A stretch of DNA of 64,000 nucleotides, from contig CBDHDM010000090.1 of the NCBI GenBank assembly GCA_965261315.1, positions 1 through 64,000 on the forward strand. Direction: 5' to 3'. The DNA comes from Endozoicomonas sp965261315 (GTDB lineage: Bacteria > Pseudomonadota > Gammaproteobacteria > Pseudomonadales > Endozoicomonadaceae). This document shows, in pieces, positions 26,599-35,605 of this stretch (positions are counted from its first letter, which is position 1; every line of letters begins with the position of its first letter). Position numbers and translations under genes: made by a program. The notes beneath the pieces are model-generated. The model worked only from the letters and a program-made list of their open reading frames with translations, made no database searches and was not told the DNA's origin.

Positions 26599-28326
26599 CT
26601 AATAATCATTTTTGTTATCAGATGCTGGTGGCGGTAGTGTCTGGTTGTTCTCTGCACTACTAACGGCGAGCTGGTTGCGGCCAGCCTCTTTCGCTTCATA
26701 CAAGGCGGTGTCGGCATCTTTCAGAAGCACGTCGTGGTTGGTTTCTGCATTGTACCGAGTGGCTATACCCATAGAGATGGTGACATTTCCCAGGGACTGA
26801 CCATTAAACTGCATACCCTGACTGGCAATCCGGGCTACCAGCATGCTGCCAAGCTCCCGGGCGGTTTCCTGATCAGTGTCTGGGCAGACAATGCAGATTT
26901 CTTCGCCACCAAATCGGCAGACCAGATCGGCTTCGCGGGTTGACTGCTTTAATTCCATCGCTACCTGTTTTAAAACGTAGTCGCCGGCATCGTGGCCAAA
27001 GGTATCGTTAAAGCGCTTGAAATGGTCCAGGTCAATCATTATGACGGATAACACTTCCTTCTGGGTTTCTGCACTGTATGTGTGCTGTTCCAGGAAATCC
27101 ATCATATGGCGTCGGTTAAACAGGCCGGTCAATGGGTCGCGGATGGCCTGCTGCCTCAGGTCTTCACGGAGTCTCATGTTGGCTAGTGCCAGGCCAATCT
27201 GTTCAGCCATGGATTCCGCTTTGGCGATATTGAGCTCAAGGTTTTGCTGGTCATGGTAGTTGAGGTGCAGTACGCCCAGTGTTTCACCCTGGGCAACCAG
27301 CGGGATGCAAACCTGATAAAGGTCGTTTTCTTTAATGCTATGGCGACAGCGAATTTCCAGTCCATCTTCAACGCTGAAATGCGTGTGTCCTTTGAGCAGA
27401 GACCAGCAATCACTGGGCTCAAAGCGTTCGCTGCCTTGCCACTGTTCACCCCACTGAGTGATCACATCCAGTCGATTCCTTGATGATTTGATCAGGGTTA
27501 TGGCGCCACCACAGCATCCGGGTAATAAGTGTTTGGCAATAGGATGAACCACATTGGCTGCACTATCCACGGTGGTACAGGCAGACATCAGGCTACCGAG
27601 GCGTTGCATCAGGCTGAGTTCATGGGTTCTTTCCTTGACCTCGGTTTTCAACAGTTCCCTTTCTCGCCTGGCCTGTTTGTCCAGCATGGCGCTGAAGAAA
27701 CGGGTGATCATAATGACCACAAAAACACCCAGTAAGCTGATGAGTACTACCCAAATCCAGATCCAAAGCAGTTCATCTGTGAACAGGTTCAGGGCCACTG
27801 CGGTGCGTATAATATAGGTTTCGCCCTTGTCGGATATATTACTGGCTGACTCGTGACCATGTTCGCCACTGTGATTGTGGTCATTGGTGTCAATATTCAC
27901 TTTCAGTGCGTAATACATCAAGTCAAACCCTTTGGTGTGACTGTGACGGGTGGATGATCCGTAACCCTGTTTCAGAGCTTCTAATACTTCCGGGCGACTC
28001 CCATGATCTTCCATCTGATCGAGTTCATGCCTGGCCACCTGGGAGTCACCAATCACAGCACCCTCATCATTGATAATGGTGACCCGGATGTCAGCACTGC
28101 CACCAATATCGGTAGCAATGACATCAAAATCGAAATGATCATCACCATGAAGCTCAATATCATCCCTGATCATGCGCGAGGTTATATCGGCGACCTGCTT
28201 GAGTTTGATCTGGTAACTTTCCAGCAGGATGTTTTTGAAATGAAGGGTCAATGATGACAGGCTGGCGGTGAGCACCAGAGTCATCAGAATGGCCGGCATG
28301 GCCAGAGTGGTGGATTTACGGAACAT
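26599..28326 (-). CDS. Membrane diguanylate cyclase with periplasmic sensor and GAF domain
   Basis: Makes the second messenger c-di-GMP. Start 28326 (MFRKSTTLAMPAIL), with AGGGAAG nine bases upstream. Domain order over 575 residues: TM helix 1 (about 8-30), periplasmic domain (31-185) with a His-rich stretch around residues 148-159 (DHNHSGEHGHES), TM helix 2 (about 187-210), a short coiled linker (EVKERTHELSLMQRL), a GAF domain (about 245-385), then GGDEF from DPLTGLFNRR (397) to the end. The active-site motif is GGEEI (473-477), a functional variant, and an RxxD inhibitory site (READ, 464-467) precedes it. No EAL domain. The His-rich loop suggests metal sensing in the periplasm, which is inference. 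Single gene. Confidence 0.9.
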   Translation of the reverse strand: MFRKSTTLAMPAILMTLVLTASLSSLTLHFKNILLESYQIKLKQVADITSRMIRDDIELHGDDHFDFDVIATDIGGSADIRVTIINDEGAVIGDSQVARHELDQMEDHGSRPEVLEALKQGYGSSTRHSHTKGFDLMYYALKVNIDTNDHNHSGEHGHESASNISDKGETYIIRTAVALNLFTDELLWIWIWVVLISLLGVFVVIMITRFFSAMLDKQARRERELLKTEVKERTHELSLMQRLGSLMSACTTVDSAANVVHPIAKHLLPGCCGGAITLIKSSRNRLDVITQWGEQWQGSERFEPSDCWSLLKGHTHFSVEDGLEIRCRHSIKENDLYQVCIPLVAQGETLGVLHLNYHDQQNLELNIAKAESMAEQIGLALANMRLREDLRQQAIRDPLTGLFNRRHMMDFLEQHTYSAETQKEVLSVIMIDLDHFKRFNDTFGHDAGDYVLKQVAMELKQSTREADLVCRFGGEEICIVCPDTDQETARELGSMLVARIASQGMQFNGQSLGNVTISMGIATRYNAETNHDVLLKDADTALYEAKEAGRNQLAVSSAENNQTLPPPASDNKNDY

Positions 28327-28514
28327 GGCAACTTCCCTGTTGACCATTGACTGAGGGTTGCTCAGTGAATTATTGGTTGATAATTGTTCGAAAGCTCTAT
28401 TCAGTATTGCAAAGATTTTCCGGTTGGGAATTGCCAGATTTTTGGCAAACAGGGCGTTACTCTCGATTTAAACGGCCCTGCTGTCAGAATGGAATGTATT
28501 AGGATATGAAGGAG

Positions 28515-29339
28515 TTACATGCGGAATGTCATGACCAGGCCAATATAGTTCCGGTCTTCATCCTGATTCTGTACTCGATAGAAGGTTGGAGCAAAAGCCA
28601 GCCGGATATCCAAATCCTCCATAACTGGCTCTTCTCGGTCACCGTTGATCCAGCTGTCAATACTATCAACAGGATCCAGAAAGAACAGGGCGGTAGAACC
28701 CAGGCCTGAAGAACCCCATACCAGCCTGTCATTGTCTACAATCGAACGTTTTTTCTGAAACGCCCACTCTCCATAGAGCCAGCCACCAACAGGCGTTACG
28801 ATGATGTCCTGAATGGAAGGTACTTCAGCGATGGCTTCAATGCCGTATTCCCAGTAGAAGGTAGACATCAGGAAAGAATAAACAAACGAGTTCCACTGGT
28901 TGTAACCGGATTCCCGGGCAACGATGTAGTAAACACCACCGAAGTAAGGGTGAGTTACGTAGTTAAGAAACCAGTCGTCCTCGTCCATCACAGGCCCTGA
29001 ACTGACATTATCCCACCATTTTTTGTGGAATTGCTTCATCTCGGCCTTATCCCAGTTAGTAAAGGATTCAGGCATTACGGCCAGAGCGGCTACGACACCG
29101 ACCCCAAGACCAAACATTAATTTAGTCTGACCCCATAAGCGGGCCTGATCTTCTTCTGGGTTCTCGTCAAACAGGGTAATAGCCCAGGGAGAGCGCTCTT
29201 CATTAAGAGAAAACTCAAAATCGGGGGCTGAGTCAGATTCTGCTGCAATTTCAGGAGCAGATCCATTGGCCTGAGCAAAGCCGGATAGCATGATCAGACC
29301 AGATAAAAACACTGGCAATATTCGGTTAAGCATCATCAT
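28515..29339 (-). CDS. DUF3943 outer-envelope protein
   Basis: A 274-residue exported protein. Signal peptide MMMLNRILPVFLSGLIMLSG to FAQANG (cleavage near residue 25), an acidic linker to residue 50, then the DUF3943 domain with NYVTHPYFGGVYYIVAR (around residue 125) and WEYGIEAIAEVPSIQD. It ends FYRVQNQ...NYIGLVMTFRM, a beta-strand pattern suitable for an outer membrane location. Three consecutive Met codons make the start ambiguous by up to six bases. Function unknown in the family. Upstream of it the 300-base spacer to the plus-strand gene at 29641 shows nothing else convincing. Confidence 0.8.
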   Translation of the reverse strand: MMMLNRILPVFLSGLIMLSGFAQANGSAPEIAAESDSAPDFEFSLNEERSPWAITLFDENPEEDQARLWGQTKLMFGLGVGVVAALAVMPESFTNWDKAEMKQFHKKWWDNVSSGPVMDEDDWFLNYVTHPYFGGVYYIVARESGYNQWNSFVYSFLMSTFYWEYGIEAIAEVPSIQDIIVTPVGGWLYGEWAFQKKRSIVDNDRLVWGSSGLGSTALFFLDPVDSIDSWINGDREEPVMEDLDIRLAFAPTFYRVQNQDEDRNYIGLVMTFRM

Positions 29340-29640
29340 TCATTAGTGAGGTGCTGGAGGTCGGTTAAATACCGCCCTGAAAATCGGAATCCATTAAGGC
29401 AAGCGCCCTTTTGCTGGATGAAAGGCGAAGAGTCTATAGATTTTTCCGTTATTAATCGACTGGGATTTATCGGTATGGAAGGTCGGGAAGACCGTTTATC
29501 GGGCGATGAATCAGCTTATTATATTGAGCTGTCGGATTTATGACTCAGTCCAGGATTGAAACTCAGAATTTATGAATATTTGGACGGCCGAAAATAAGCA
29601 CGTGCTACATTGAATTAGAAAAGCAGTATAAGGATGTATT

Positions 29641-30396
29641 GTGATTAATAAGCAGCGGTACCTGTTCGTCGTCACAGGTTTGTTAATAATCGGTGGGCTC
29701 TTTTCCACAACAAGGGCATTAGCCGTTCCCCCTTCCCCTGCTCATGAGAGCGTTCCGCTAACCCGGTATTGGAATATCATTGCTGACCATCTTGCCCAAC
29801 ACCTTATCTCCAGAGGAAGGCTGGGTAAAAATACCATTTATGTTGATGAAAAACATACTGCTTCAGCGGTGGGTCAATACCTTGAGAAGCAGTTATCTAG
29901 GTCATTGGAAAAATCGGGTGGAAGGGTGGTCGTTCCGACCAGGGCCCGTTATGCCATAGAGTTGGATGTTGAGGTTAATGAGCGATCGGATGGTCGTGGG
30001 ACGGCATATGCAGATGGTCGTGACGACATTGACCAGCTCTGGATGATACAGGAACTTAATGCTATCTATTCGGGGCAGTATGCCCATTATGAGATGCTGC
30101 CGCTGGCAATGAATCAGCCGAGGCATGTAAATCCTCTTGCTGGCTCCGATACGGAAATAATAATAACCGCCCGAATTATGGAAAGAGGCTGGATTCGTCT
30201 ATCACAAAACTATGCATTCTATTTTACGGCTGAAGTTCTGAGGCCTGATCATGAATTCAAATATGAAAAAAAGCTAAAAGCTGAAAATGATTTTGAAATT
30301 GATGCGTTCAGGGAGTTTAAGACGCATCACAGAGGTTTTCTGGATTACCAGGATAAGCTGGATGCTGATGTTCAACAGCTGATTAACCGTTATTAG
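29641..30396 (+). CDS. Unrecognised exported protein
   Basis: A 251-residue protein with GTG start (AAGGA seven to eight bases upstream), and a signal peptide MINKQRYLFVVTGLLIIGG to ALAVPP. The mature part starts with a helix YWNIIADHLAQHLISRG and the segment KNTIYVDEKHTASAVGQYLE. Those lines resemble the FlgO-like domain of outer-membrane lipoproteins, but the lipobox is absent and the match is weak. A long C-terminal half is rich in charged residues and strands (ARIMERGWIRLSQNYAFYF). No membrane segments besides the signal. I do not assign a function. Precedes trpB on the same strand by about 160 bases that contain a structured leader. Confidence 0.75.
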   Translation: MINKQRYLFVVTGLLIIGGLFSTTRALAVPPSPAHESVPLTRYWNIIADHLAQHLISRGRLGKNTIYVDEKHTASAVGQYLEKQLSRSLEKSGGRVVVPTRARYAIELDVEVNERSDGRGTAYADGRDDIDQLWMIQELNAIYSGQYAHYEMLPLAMNQPRHVNPLAGSDTEIIITARIMERGWIRLSQNYAFYFTAEVLRPDHEFKYEKKLKAENDFEIDAFREFKTHHRGFLDYQDKLDADVQQLINRY

Positions 30397-30489
30397 TTTT
30401 GCTACTGTACTTCCTGCTGGTGGACTGGGTTGAAAGTGCAATGACGTGGCGTTAATTAATCTGGGACATTGGTTTTAAAAAATGGCATT

Positions 30490-30548
30490 CTGCTGACTGA
30501 AAAATCCTGAGGAAATTCAGGGATAACAACGACAATGTCAGTCAGCAG
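30490..30548 (+). promoter_or_regulatory. Structured leader hiding the trpB ribosome-binding site
   Basis: CTGCTGACTGA (30490-30500) pairs perfectly with TCAGTCAGCAG (30538-30548). Inside, CCTGA and TCAGG form a second stem. The right arm touches the trpB Shine-Dalgarno (AGCAGG, 30544-30549), ten bases before the ATG at 30558, so folding would block translation. A five-codon frame (ATG at 30535, TAA at 30550) overlaps the same arm and might act as leader peptide. Confidence 0.6.
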
Positions 30549-30557
30549 GTAAGCGAC

Positions 30558-31763
30558 ATGAGTACAAAATTTGAATTTACCCCAATGCCGGATGAGACGG
30601 GTCATTTTGGTGAGTATGGGGGATCCATGGTTCCTCCGGCGCTTGAAAAAGCCATTGCTGATGTAACCGCTGCTTACGAAACGATCCGAAAAGATCCGTC
30701 CTTCCGAAAAGAACTCCATACCCTGTACAAACATTATGTTGGAAGACCAAGCCCGGTCTTTTTCGCCAAGCGGCTTTCTGATGCCATTGGTGGCGCAAAA
30801 ATCTATCTCAAACGTGAAGATTTGAATCACACTGGCGCTCATAAAATCAACCATGCCATTGGTGAAGCGCTTCTGGCCAAATACATGGGCAAGAAGAAAG
30901 TGGTTGCTGAAACTGGCGCCGGACAACACGGTGTTGCCATGGCAACAGCCTGTGCGCTGGTGGGGATCGAGTGCGAGATTCACATGGGGCAGATTGATAT
31001 TGAAAAGGAAGCACCCAATGTGACTCGAATGAAAGTACTGGGGTGTAAGGTGGTTCCCGTGACTTTTGGTACCCGCACCTTGAAAGATGCGGTAGACAGT
31101 GCTTTTCAGGCTTATCTTTCCGATCCGGAGAGTCAGCTTTATGCCATCGGCTCAGTGGTTGGTCCTCACCCTTTCCCCATGATGGTGCGCGATTTTCAGC
31201 AGATTATTGGTGAAGAAGCCAGAGATCAGTTTCAGGAAATGGAAGGGAGACTGCCTGATTATGTGATGGCCTGTGTTGGCGGTGGCAGTAATGCTATTGG
31301 CCTCTTTACCGCTTTCCTGAATGATCAGGGTGTAAATATCGTGGGAGTGGAACCTGCCGGTAAGGGGCTTGATACCGGTGAGCATGCGGCCACGATGACA
31401 TTGGGTAAACCCGGCGCTATTCACGGCTTCAAATGTTATGTATTGCAGGATGATGAAGGCGAGCCACTGCCTGTACATTCCATTGCCTCTGGTCTGGATT
31501 ATCCCGGTGTCGGCCCCCAGCATAGCTACTTGAAAGACATTGGACGTGTAGAGTATCAGAGTGCAACCGATCAGGAGTGCCTGGATGCGTTTATGACACT
31601 GTCGCGCAAAGAGGGCATTATTCCCGCTTTGGAAAGTGCCCATGCGGTTGCTTATGCCATGAAACTGGCTAAAGAGTTATCACCGGAGCAGAGTATTCTG
31701 GTGAACCTCAGTGGTCGGGGGGATAAAGATCTGGATTTTGTAGTGGAGCGATTAGGGCTGTAG
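30558..31763 (+). CDS. trpB: Tryptophan synthase beta subunit
   Basis: PLP enzyme joining indole and serine to give tryptophan. 401 residues, normal length. The PLP lysine is in HTGAHKINHA (K96), the phosphate cradle GGGSNAIG near residue 233, and the C-terminal LVNLSGRGDKDLDF is intact. There is no trpA or other trp gene beside it; neighbours are an unrecognised exported protein and, convergent, a beta-propeller gene. A solitary trpB suggests either dispersed trp genes or use of free indole. The leader upstream carries a hairpin over the ribosome-binding site. A GC-rich hairpin follows the stop. Confidence 0.96.
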   Translation: MSTKFEFTPMPDETGHFGEYGGSMVPPALEKAIADVTAAYETIRKDPSFRKELHTLYKHYVGRPSPVFFAKRLSDAIGGAKIYLKREDLNHTGAHKINHAIGEALLAKYMGKKKVVAETGAGQHGVAMATACALVGIECEIHMGQIDIEKEAPNVTRMKVLGCKVVPVTFGTRTLKDAVDSAFQAYLSDPESQLYAIGSVVGPHPFPMMVRDFQQIIGEEARDQFQEMEGRLPDYVMACVGGGSNAIGLFTAFLNDQGVNIVGVEPAGKGLDTGEHAATMTLGKPGAIHGFKCYVLQDDEGEPLPVHSIASGLDYPGVGPQHSYLKDIGRVEYQSATDQECLDAFMTLSRKEGIIPALESAHAVAYAMKLAKELSPEQSILVNLSGRGDKDLDFVVERLGL

Positions 31764-31774
31764 GCCTTCAAATA

Positions 31775-31798
31775 CCCAGAGCCCCTTCGGGCTCTGGG
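31775..31798. terminator. GC-rich hairpin between trpB and the convergent gene
   Basis: CCCAGAGCCC and its complement GGGCTCTGGG pair around a CTTC-type loop at 31775-31798, 12 bases after the trpB stop. No U-tail follows on either strand, so it is a probable bidirectional terminator or 3'-end hairpin. Confidence 0.6.
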
Positions 31799-31805
31799 CT
31801 GTGTA

Positions 31806-33284
31806 TTAATGGTCTGTGTTGTCAATTGCTGCAACCACACCGGTTCGGATGCCTACATAAGCAGCACCATTTGGGCCTAACACCACCGGTGCAGTAACAC
31901 TGGATAAGGTGTCTGCAATGCCTCCACTGCCTGTACCGATCAGACGGTCAAACTTCTCTTCACCCGTATCAAAATCCACGGCAGTTAGATACCAGCCACC
32001 CAAACGATCTTTATCATTCTGTTTTTTGAAGGTGTAGAAATAGAGTATGCCATTATCAGTGGACAGTATTGGCAGTGATTGAGAGAGTAACTCAGAGTTC
32101 CAGGTGACATCACAGCCGCTACGATCTTCCCGTACATCGATGCGCATCACGCCGGGAGAGGTTTCCAGGGCATTGCCGGAATAAACATGTCCATAGTCGT
32201 TTTGTACCACCATGGCATTGCCATATACCAGAATGGAATTTTCGGTAGCACTTTCTCCGGGGTTGAAGAGTGGGATTTTGCACACTTCCCGATTGCCTTC
32301 AATATCCGAGCTACGGCGGTATACCATCAAGTGGGTTGACGGTGAGCCGTCATCGGCAATCGTTACCAGGTCGTCACCAATCAGTGTAGGAGAAGTGCCT
32401 GAACCGAAAGAGAGGGTGCCCGGTTTCTGGGCTTCACCCCGGTCGTAGGGCATACGCCAGTTCCAGTAAGGCTTGCCGGTTTCAGTATTTATGTTGAATT
32501 GATACAGAGCGTGTGTGGAGACTATGTAGACACCTTCTTTATCAACCGCAAAGGAGTTTTGAATAACCTCCTCATTGCCTTCCATTTTGTAGGTATGGAA
32601 TGCTCCGGTTTTCTTGTCGCGGTAGCCGGTATAGCCATTGCTGGTAACAAACCAGAGGTTTCCTTCCCAGTCTGGCATGACATCATGGATATTACTGCCT
32701 TCAGGCAAAATGTCACTGATGTCATATTCTTCAGCAACGACCCATTCAGGTTGCTTGCCTGACTCATCCAGCTCCAGAATTTTGATGGTGTTGTCTGCTG
32801 GCGCGAGAATAGGGCGGTCTTTGTGATCAAGATGAAAATAACCACCACCACTGTTGTCCCCAGAGGTTTTCATGGGCATATCGTATTGGGCGATGGTTTC
32901 CAGTGTATCGGGATCCAGAAGATGCAGCTCCACGCCGGTCAGTTTGATGCTGACGGTAATCAGACGACCTTTAGCGTCAAAGGCAATATTAGGCGCAACG
33001 CCGACAATTGAGCTGAAGTTACGATGAATGGCTCTGGTGTTTTCCCCTAGCGGGCCTGGGTAATCTGTGATGTTTCGATTGTAAGATCCACCGTGCATGC
33101 TGCTGCGCTGGGATTCAGCCAGCCAGGGGTGATCCGGCTGCAATGCGCCCGGCATTGGTTGAGCTACCGCCGGTGAACCCAGTTCGACAGGTACTTCATT
33201 TTCGGTAACTTTTAAATAGGCGTATGCAGAGGCTGCAGTCAGGGCTGCAATGCCCAGGGCAATTCTTGTTTTAGAAAACGTCAT
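31806..33284 (-). CDS. Exported beta-propeller (PQQ-like) protein of unknown function
   Basis: 492 residues: signal sequence or anchor (MTFSKTRIALGIAALTAASA), then repeated WD/PQQ-like blades such as LHLLDPDTLETIAQYDMP, GYTGYRDKKTGAFHTYKM, LYQFNINTETGKPYW and LTAVDFDTGEEKF. Each has the 'strand - D..TG - strand' shape. A periplasmic scaffold or binding role is likely. It lies 26 bases behind a molybdopterin oxidoreductase gene on the same strand, so the two probably form an operon, with the TetR regulator upstream. I cannot name a cofactor or ligand; the classical PQQ-binding Cys pair and Trp are not evident. Confidence 0.75.
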   Translation of the reverse strand: MTFSKTRIALGIAALTAASAYAYLKVTENEVPVELGSPAVAQPMPGALQPDHPWLAESQRSSMHGGSYNRNITDYPGPLGENTRAIHRNFSSIVGVAPNIAFDAKGRLITVSIKLTGVELHLLDPDTLETIAQYDMPMKTSGDNSGGGYFHLDHKDRPILAPADNTIKILELDESGKQPEWVVAEEYDISDILPEGSNIHDVMPDWEGNLWFVTSNGYTGYRDKKTGAFHTYKMEGNEEVIQNSFAVDKEGVYIVSTHALYQFNINTETGKPYWNWRMPYDRGEAQKPGTLSFGSGTSPTLIGDDLVTIADDGSPSTHLMVYRRSSDIEGNREVCKIPLFNPGESATENSILVYGNAMVVQNDYGHVYSGNALETSPGVMRIDVREDRSGCDVTWNSELLSQSLPILSTDNGILYFYTFKKQNDKDRLGGWYLTAVDFDTGEEKFDRLIGTGSGGIADTLSSVTAPVVLGPNGAAYVGIRTGVVAAIDNTDH

Positions 33285-33310
33285 AGGATCTTCTTCTTGT
33301 TATTAGTTAT

Positions 33311-35500
33311 TCAGGCTGTCGCTAATTTAGCAACTTCCACTTTCACCGGAATGCCATGTACGACAGCGTTTCCGGTCAGTTCATCAATGACCTTTTCATT
33401 AGTGATGTCATTCAGGCTGACCCCGGCGTGTGCTTCAGCCACTTTGATTTGGGTTCCCTGACGGTTATGTCCCCAGGCATGGGGCATGCAGACGACTCCG
33501 GGCATGATGTCTTCTGTGATCTCTACAGGTAGTTCAATACGCCCAACCACAGAACTGACGGCGACAGTGCTTTCCTGATTGATTCCCCGTTTAGCAGCGT
33601 CTTTGGGATGTATTAGAAGGTTACAAACCGGTTTCCCCTTAACCAGACGCTGGCTGTTGTGCATCCACCCCAATGTACGGCTGGTTAGTCGACTAATAAT
33701 CGTCAGGTCGTATTCGGATGAATCTGTGGGCTTACTCACTTGTAGTGGCGTAATAAACCGGGATTTTAGTCTTGGGAGGTCGTTGACCAGAATGTCTGGA
33801 GCCAGATCGATTTTAATATCTTTGGTAAAGAGTCGTTCTGGCAGACAACGTTCCAAATGGCCAAGAAATACACCACCTGGGTTGTCTTTCAGTTTTTTCA
33901 GGGTTAATGCATCTTTTTTGAACGGGTTAAGACCCGGGCCATAAGGACCAAAGCGCAGGCCAAGGTCAATAATACGTTCAGGAGTAACGGTTTTTTTGAC
34001 CAGACTGGTGGCTGTTTTGACTAACGCTTTTGAAAGAGGGTTTTTAGCCCTTAACGCGAGGATTCTGGAAAAGAGCTCACGCAGGATTTCGAAGTCGGTA
34101 TAGCCCTCGCCTTCCGGCTTAAACAAGCGAGGTGAATATTTTGCCCAATTGATGGTGTCGTACAGATGGTAATACATGTCGTAGTGACTTTTTTCAAAAG
34201 GGCCGACAGGAGGCAGGATGACATCGGCATGCCGGGTAGTTTCATTCAGATAAGGGTCGACGGACACCATGAAGTCCAGTTGATCAAACGCGTCTTCAAG
34301 CCCTTTACCATTGGCCATTGAAAGGGCAGGGTTGCCACCAATGGCAATCAATCCTCTTATTTGGCCTTCCCCTGGGGTGGTGATTTCTTCGGCCAGTACA
34401 CACAGAGGTAACTCACTGCTGAATTCCGGGCGACTGCTGACACGGCTGCGATAGCGATCCCAGCTACTTTCTGAAAGTGAGAGTGAGTCGATTGCCGTGT
34501 TTGGGAACATCATACCGCCCGGCTCATCCATATTGCCGGTGATGATATTGACAACCTGCATCAGCCATTGGCAAAGGCCGCCAAACTCCACCATGGAGAC
34601 CCCGGTCCGGCCGTAACAGATGGCAGATTCAGCGGTAGCAAACTCCATTGCCAGTCTCTCAATGATGTCTACGGGAATACCAGTAACTTCTACAATGTCG
34701 TTGATCTCAAAATCATCAAACAGGTGTTCAGTGATCTCCCAGCCTTTTATATGAGAGCCAAGCCTTCCGGGTGTAGCCAGACCTTTGGCAAAGATCGTTT
34801 TGATGAGACCTATCAAAAACAGGGCATCAGTGTTGGGGCGGATAAAGTGGTGTTCGCTGACGTGAGATGCGGACTCATTCCTCCGTGGATCAATGAGTAC
34901 AGTCTTGCCACCACGCTTGTGGATATCAACAAATTTTCGCTGTGGATTGGCACCGGTGGACATCATGGCGCCGTTCGAAACTCTTGGGTTGGTGCCCAGC
35001 ATTAAGTAGTAGTGAGTACGATTAATATCCGGAACGGTACCGAAAAACTGGTGTCCCAACATAAAATGCCAGACAAAGTTGTGAGGCATCTGGTCAACCG
35101 TGGAGCCGGTATAGATATTTTTTGAGCCGAGAATTTTTCTCAGTGGCGCTACGCCCAGAAGTGCTCCAACGTTATGAGCGGTGCTGCGACCACAGTAGGA
35201 GCCGACAGCATCTTTACCGTATTGACTCTGGGTTTTAACCATTTGTTCAGCAGCGTAATCAAGCGCTTCTTTCCAAGAGACTTCCTGCCATTCACCATTA
35301 GTTTTACGAAGAGGTCGCTTGAGGCGATCGGGGTCAGTATGAACATCCTGCAATCCGGTCGCTTTTGCACAGATATTCCCTTCGCTCAGGACATCATTGG
35401 GGTCTCCTTTGATGGAAAGGATTTTGTCCCCTTCGTATTCCACGGCGATACCGCACATGGTTTCGCACAGATGACAGGTACGAAAATGGGTGTTGCTCAT
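33311..35500 (-). CDS. Molybdopterin-dependent oxidoreductase with one [4Fe-4S] cluster
   Basis: 729 residues of the DMSO-reductase-type molybdenum/tungsten family. Start 35500 (MSNTHFRTCHLCETMCG); the 18 extra residues of the longer frame lie before the iron-sulfur motif and have no special feature. The N-terminal cluster motif is CHLCETMCG followed by GNICAKA (four Cys). Molybdopterin-binding segments follow: GSTVDQMPHNFVW, LMLGTNPRVSN, VLIDPRRNESA and GLIAIGGNPALSMANG. The last domain includes HNSQRLVKGKPVCNLLIHP. There is no twin-arginine signal, so it acts in the cytoplasm. No electron-transfer subunit gene is adjacent. I see no Cys or Sec at the position typical of formate dehydrogenase; the STVDQMP segment may carry an Asp ligand. 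Substrate unknown. Confidence 0.9.
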   Translation of the reverse strand: MSNTHFRTCHLCETMCGIAVEYEGDKILSIKGDPNDVLSEGNICAKATGLQDVHTDPDRLKRPLRKTNGEWQEVSWKEALDYAAEQMVKTQSQYGKDAVGSYCGRSTAHNVGALLGVAPLRKILGSKNIYTGSTVDQMPHNFVWHFMLGHQFFGTVPDINRTHYYLMLGTNPRVSNGAMMSTGANPQRKFVDIHKRGGKTVLIDPRRNESASHVSEHHFIRPNTDALFLIGLIKTIFAKGLATPGRLGSHIKGWEITEHLFDDFEINDIVEVTGIPVDIIERLAMEFATAESAICYGRTGVSMVEFGGLCQWLMQVVNIITGNMDEPGGMMFPNTAIDSLSLSESSWDRYRSRVSSRPEFSSELPLCVLAEEITTPGEGQIRGLIAIGGNPALSMANGKGLEDAFDQLDFMVSVDPYLNETTRHADVILPPVGPFEKSHYDMYYHLYDTINWAKYSPRLFKPEGEGYTDFEILRELFSRILALRAKNPLSKALVKTATSLVKKTVTPERIIDLGLRFGPYGPGLNPFKKDALTLKKLKDNPGGVFLGHLERCLPERLFTKDIKIDLAPDILVNDLPRLKSRFITPLQVSKPTDSSEYDLTIISRLTSRTLGWMHNSQRLVKGKPVCNLLIHPKDAAKRGINQESTVAVSSVVGRIELPVEITEDIMPGVVCMPHAWGHNRQGTQIKVAEAHAGVSLNDITNEKVIDELTGNAVVHGIPVKVEVAKLATA

Positions 35501-35605
35501 GACTGCTGATCTCTTATTGCTTTTATAGACAGCAGGTATCTGCTGATTAATCATTTCTTATTAATCAGAGATCATAAGCATACCGGCTTATTTAATCAAA
35601 CGTTA

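Noticed and set aside
29346..29543. 65-codon plus-strand frame
   Set aside because: No motif or ribosome-binding site; it starts directly behind a divergent gene.
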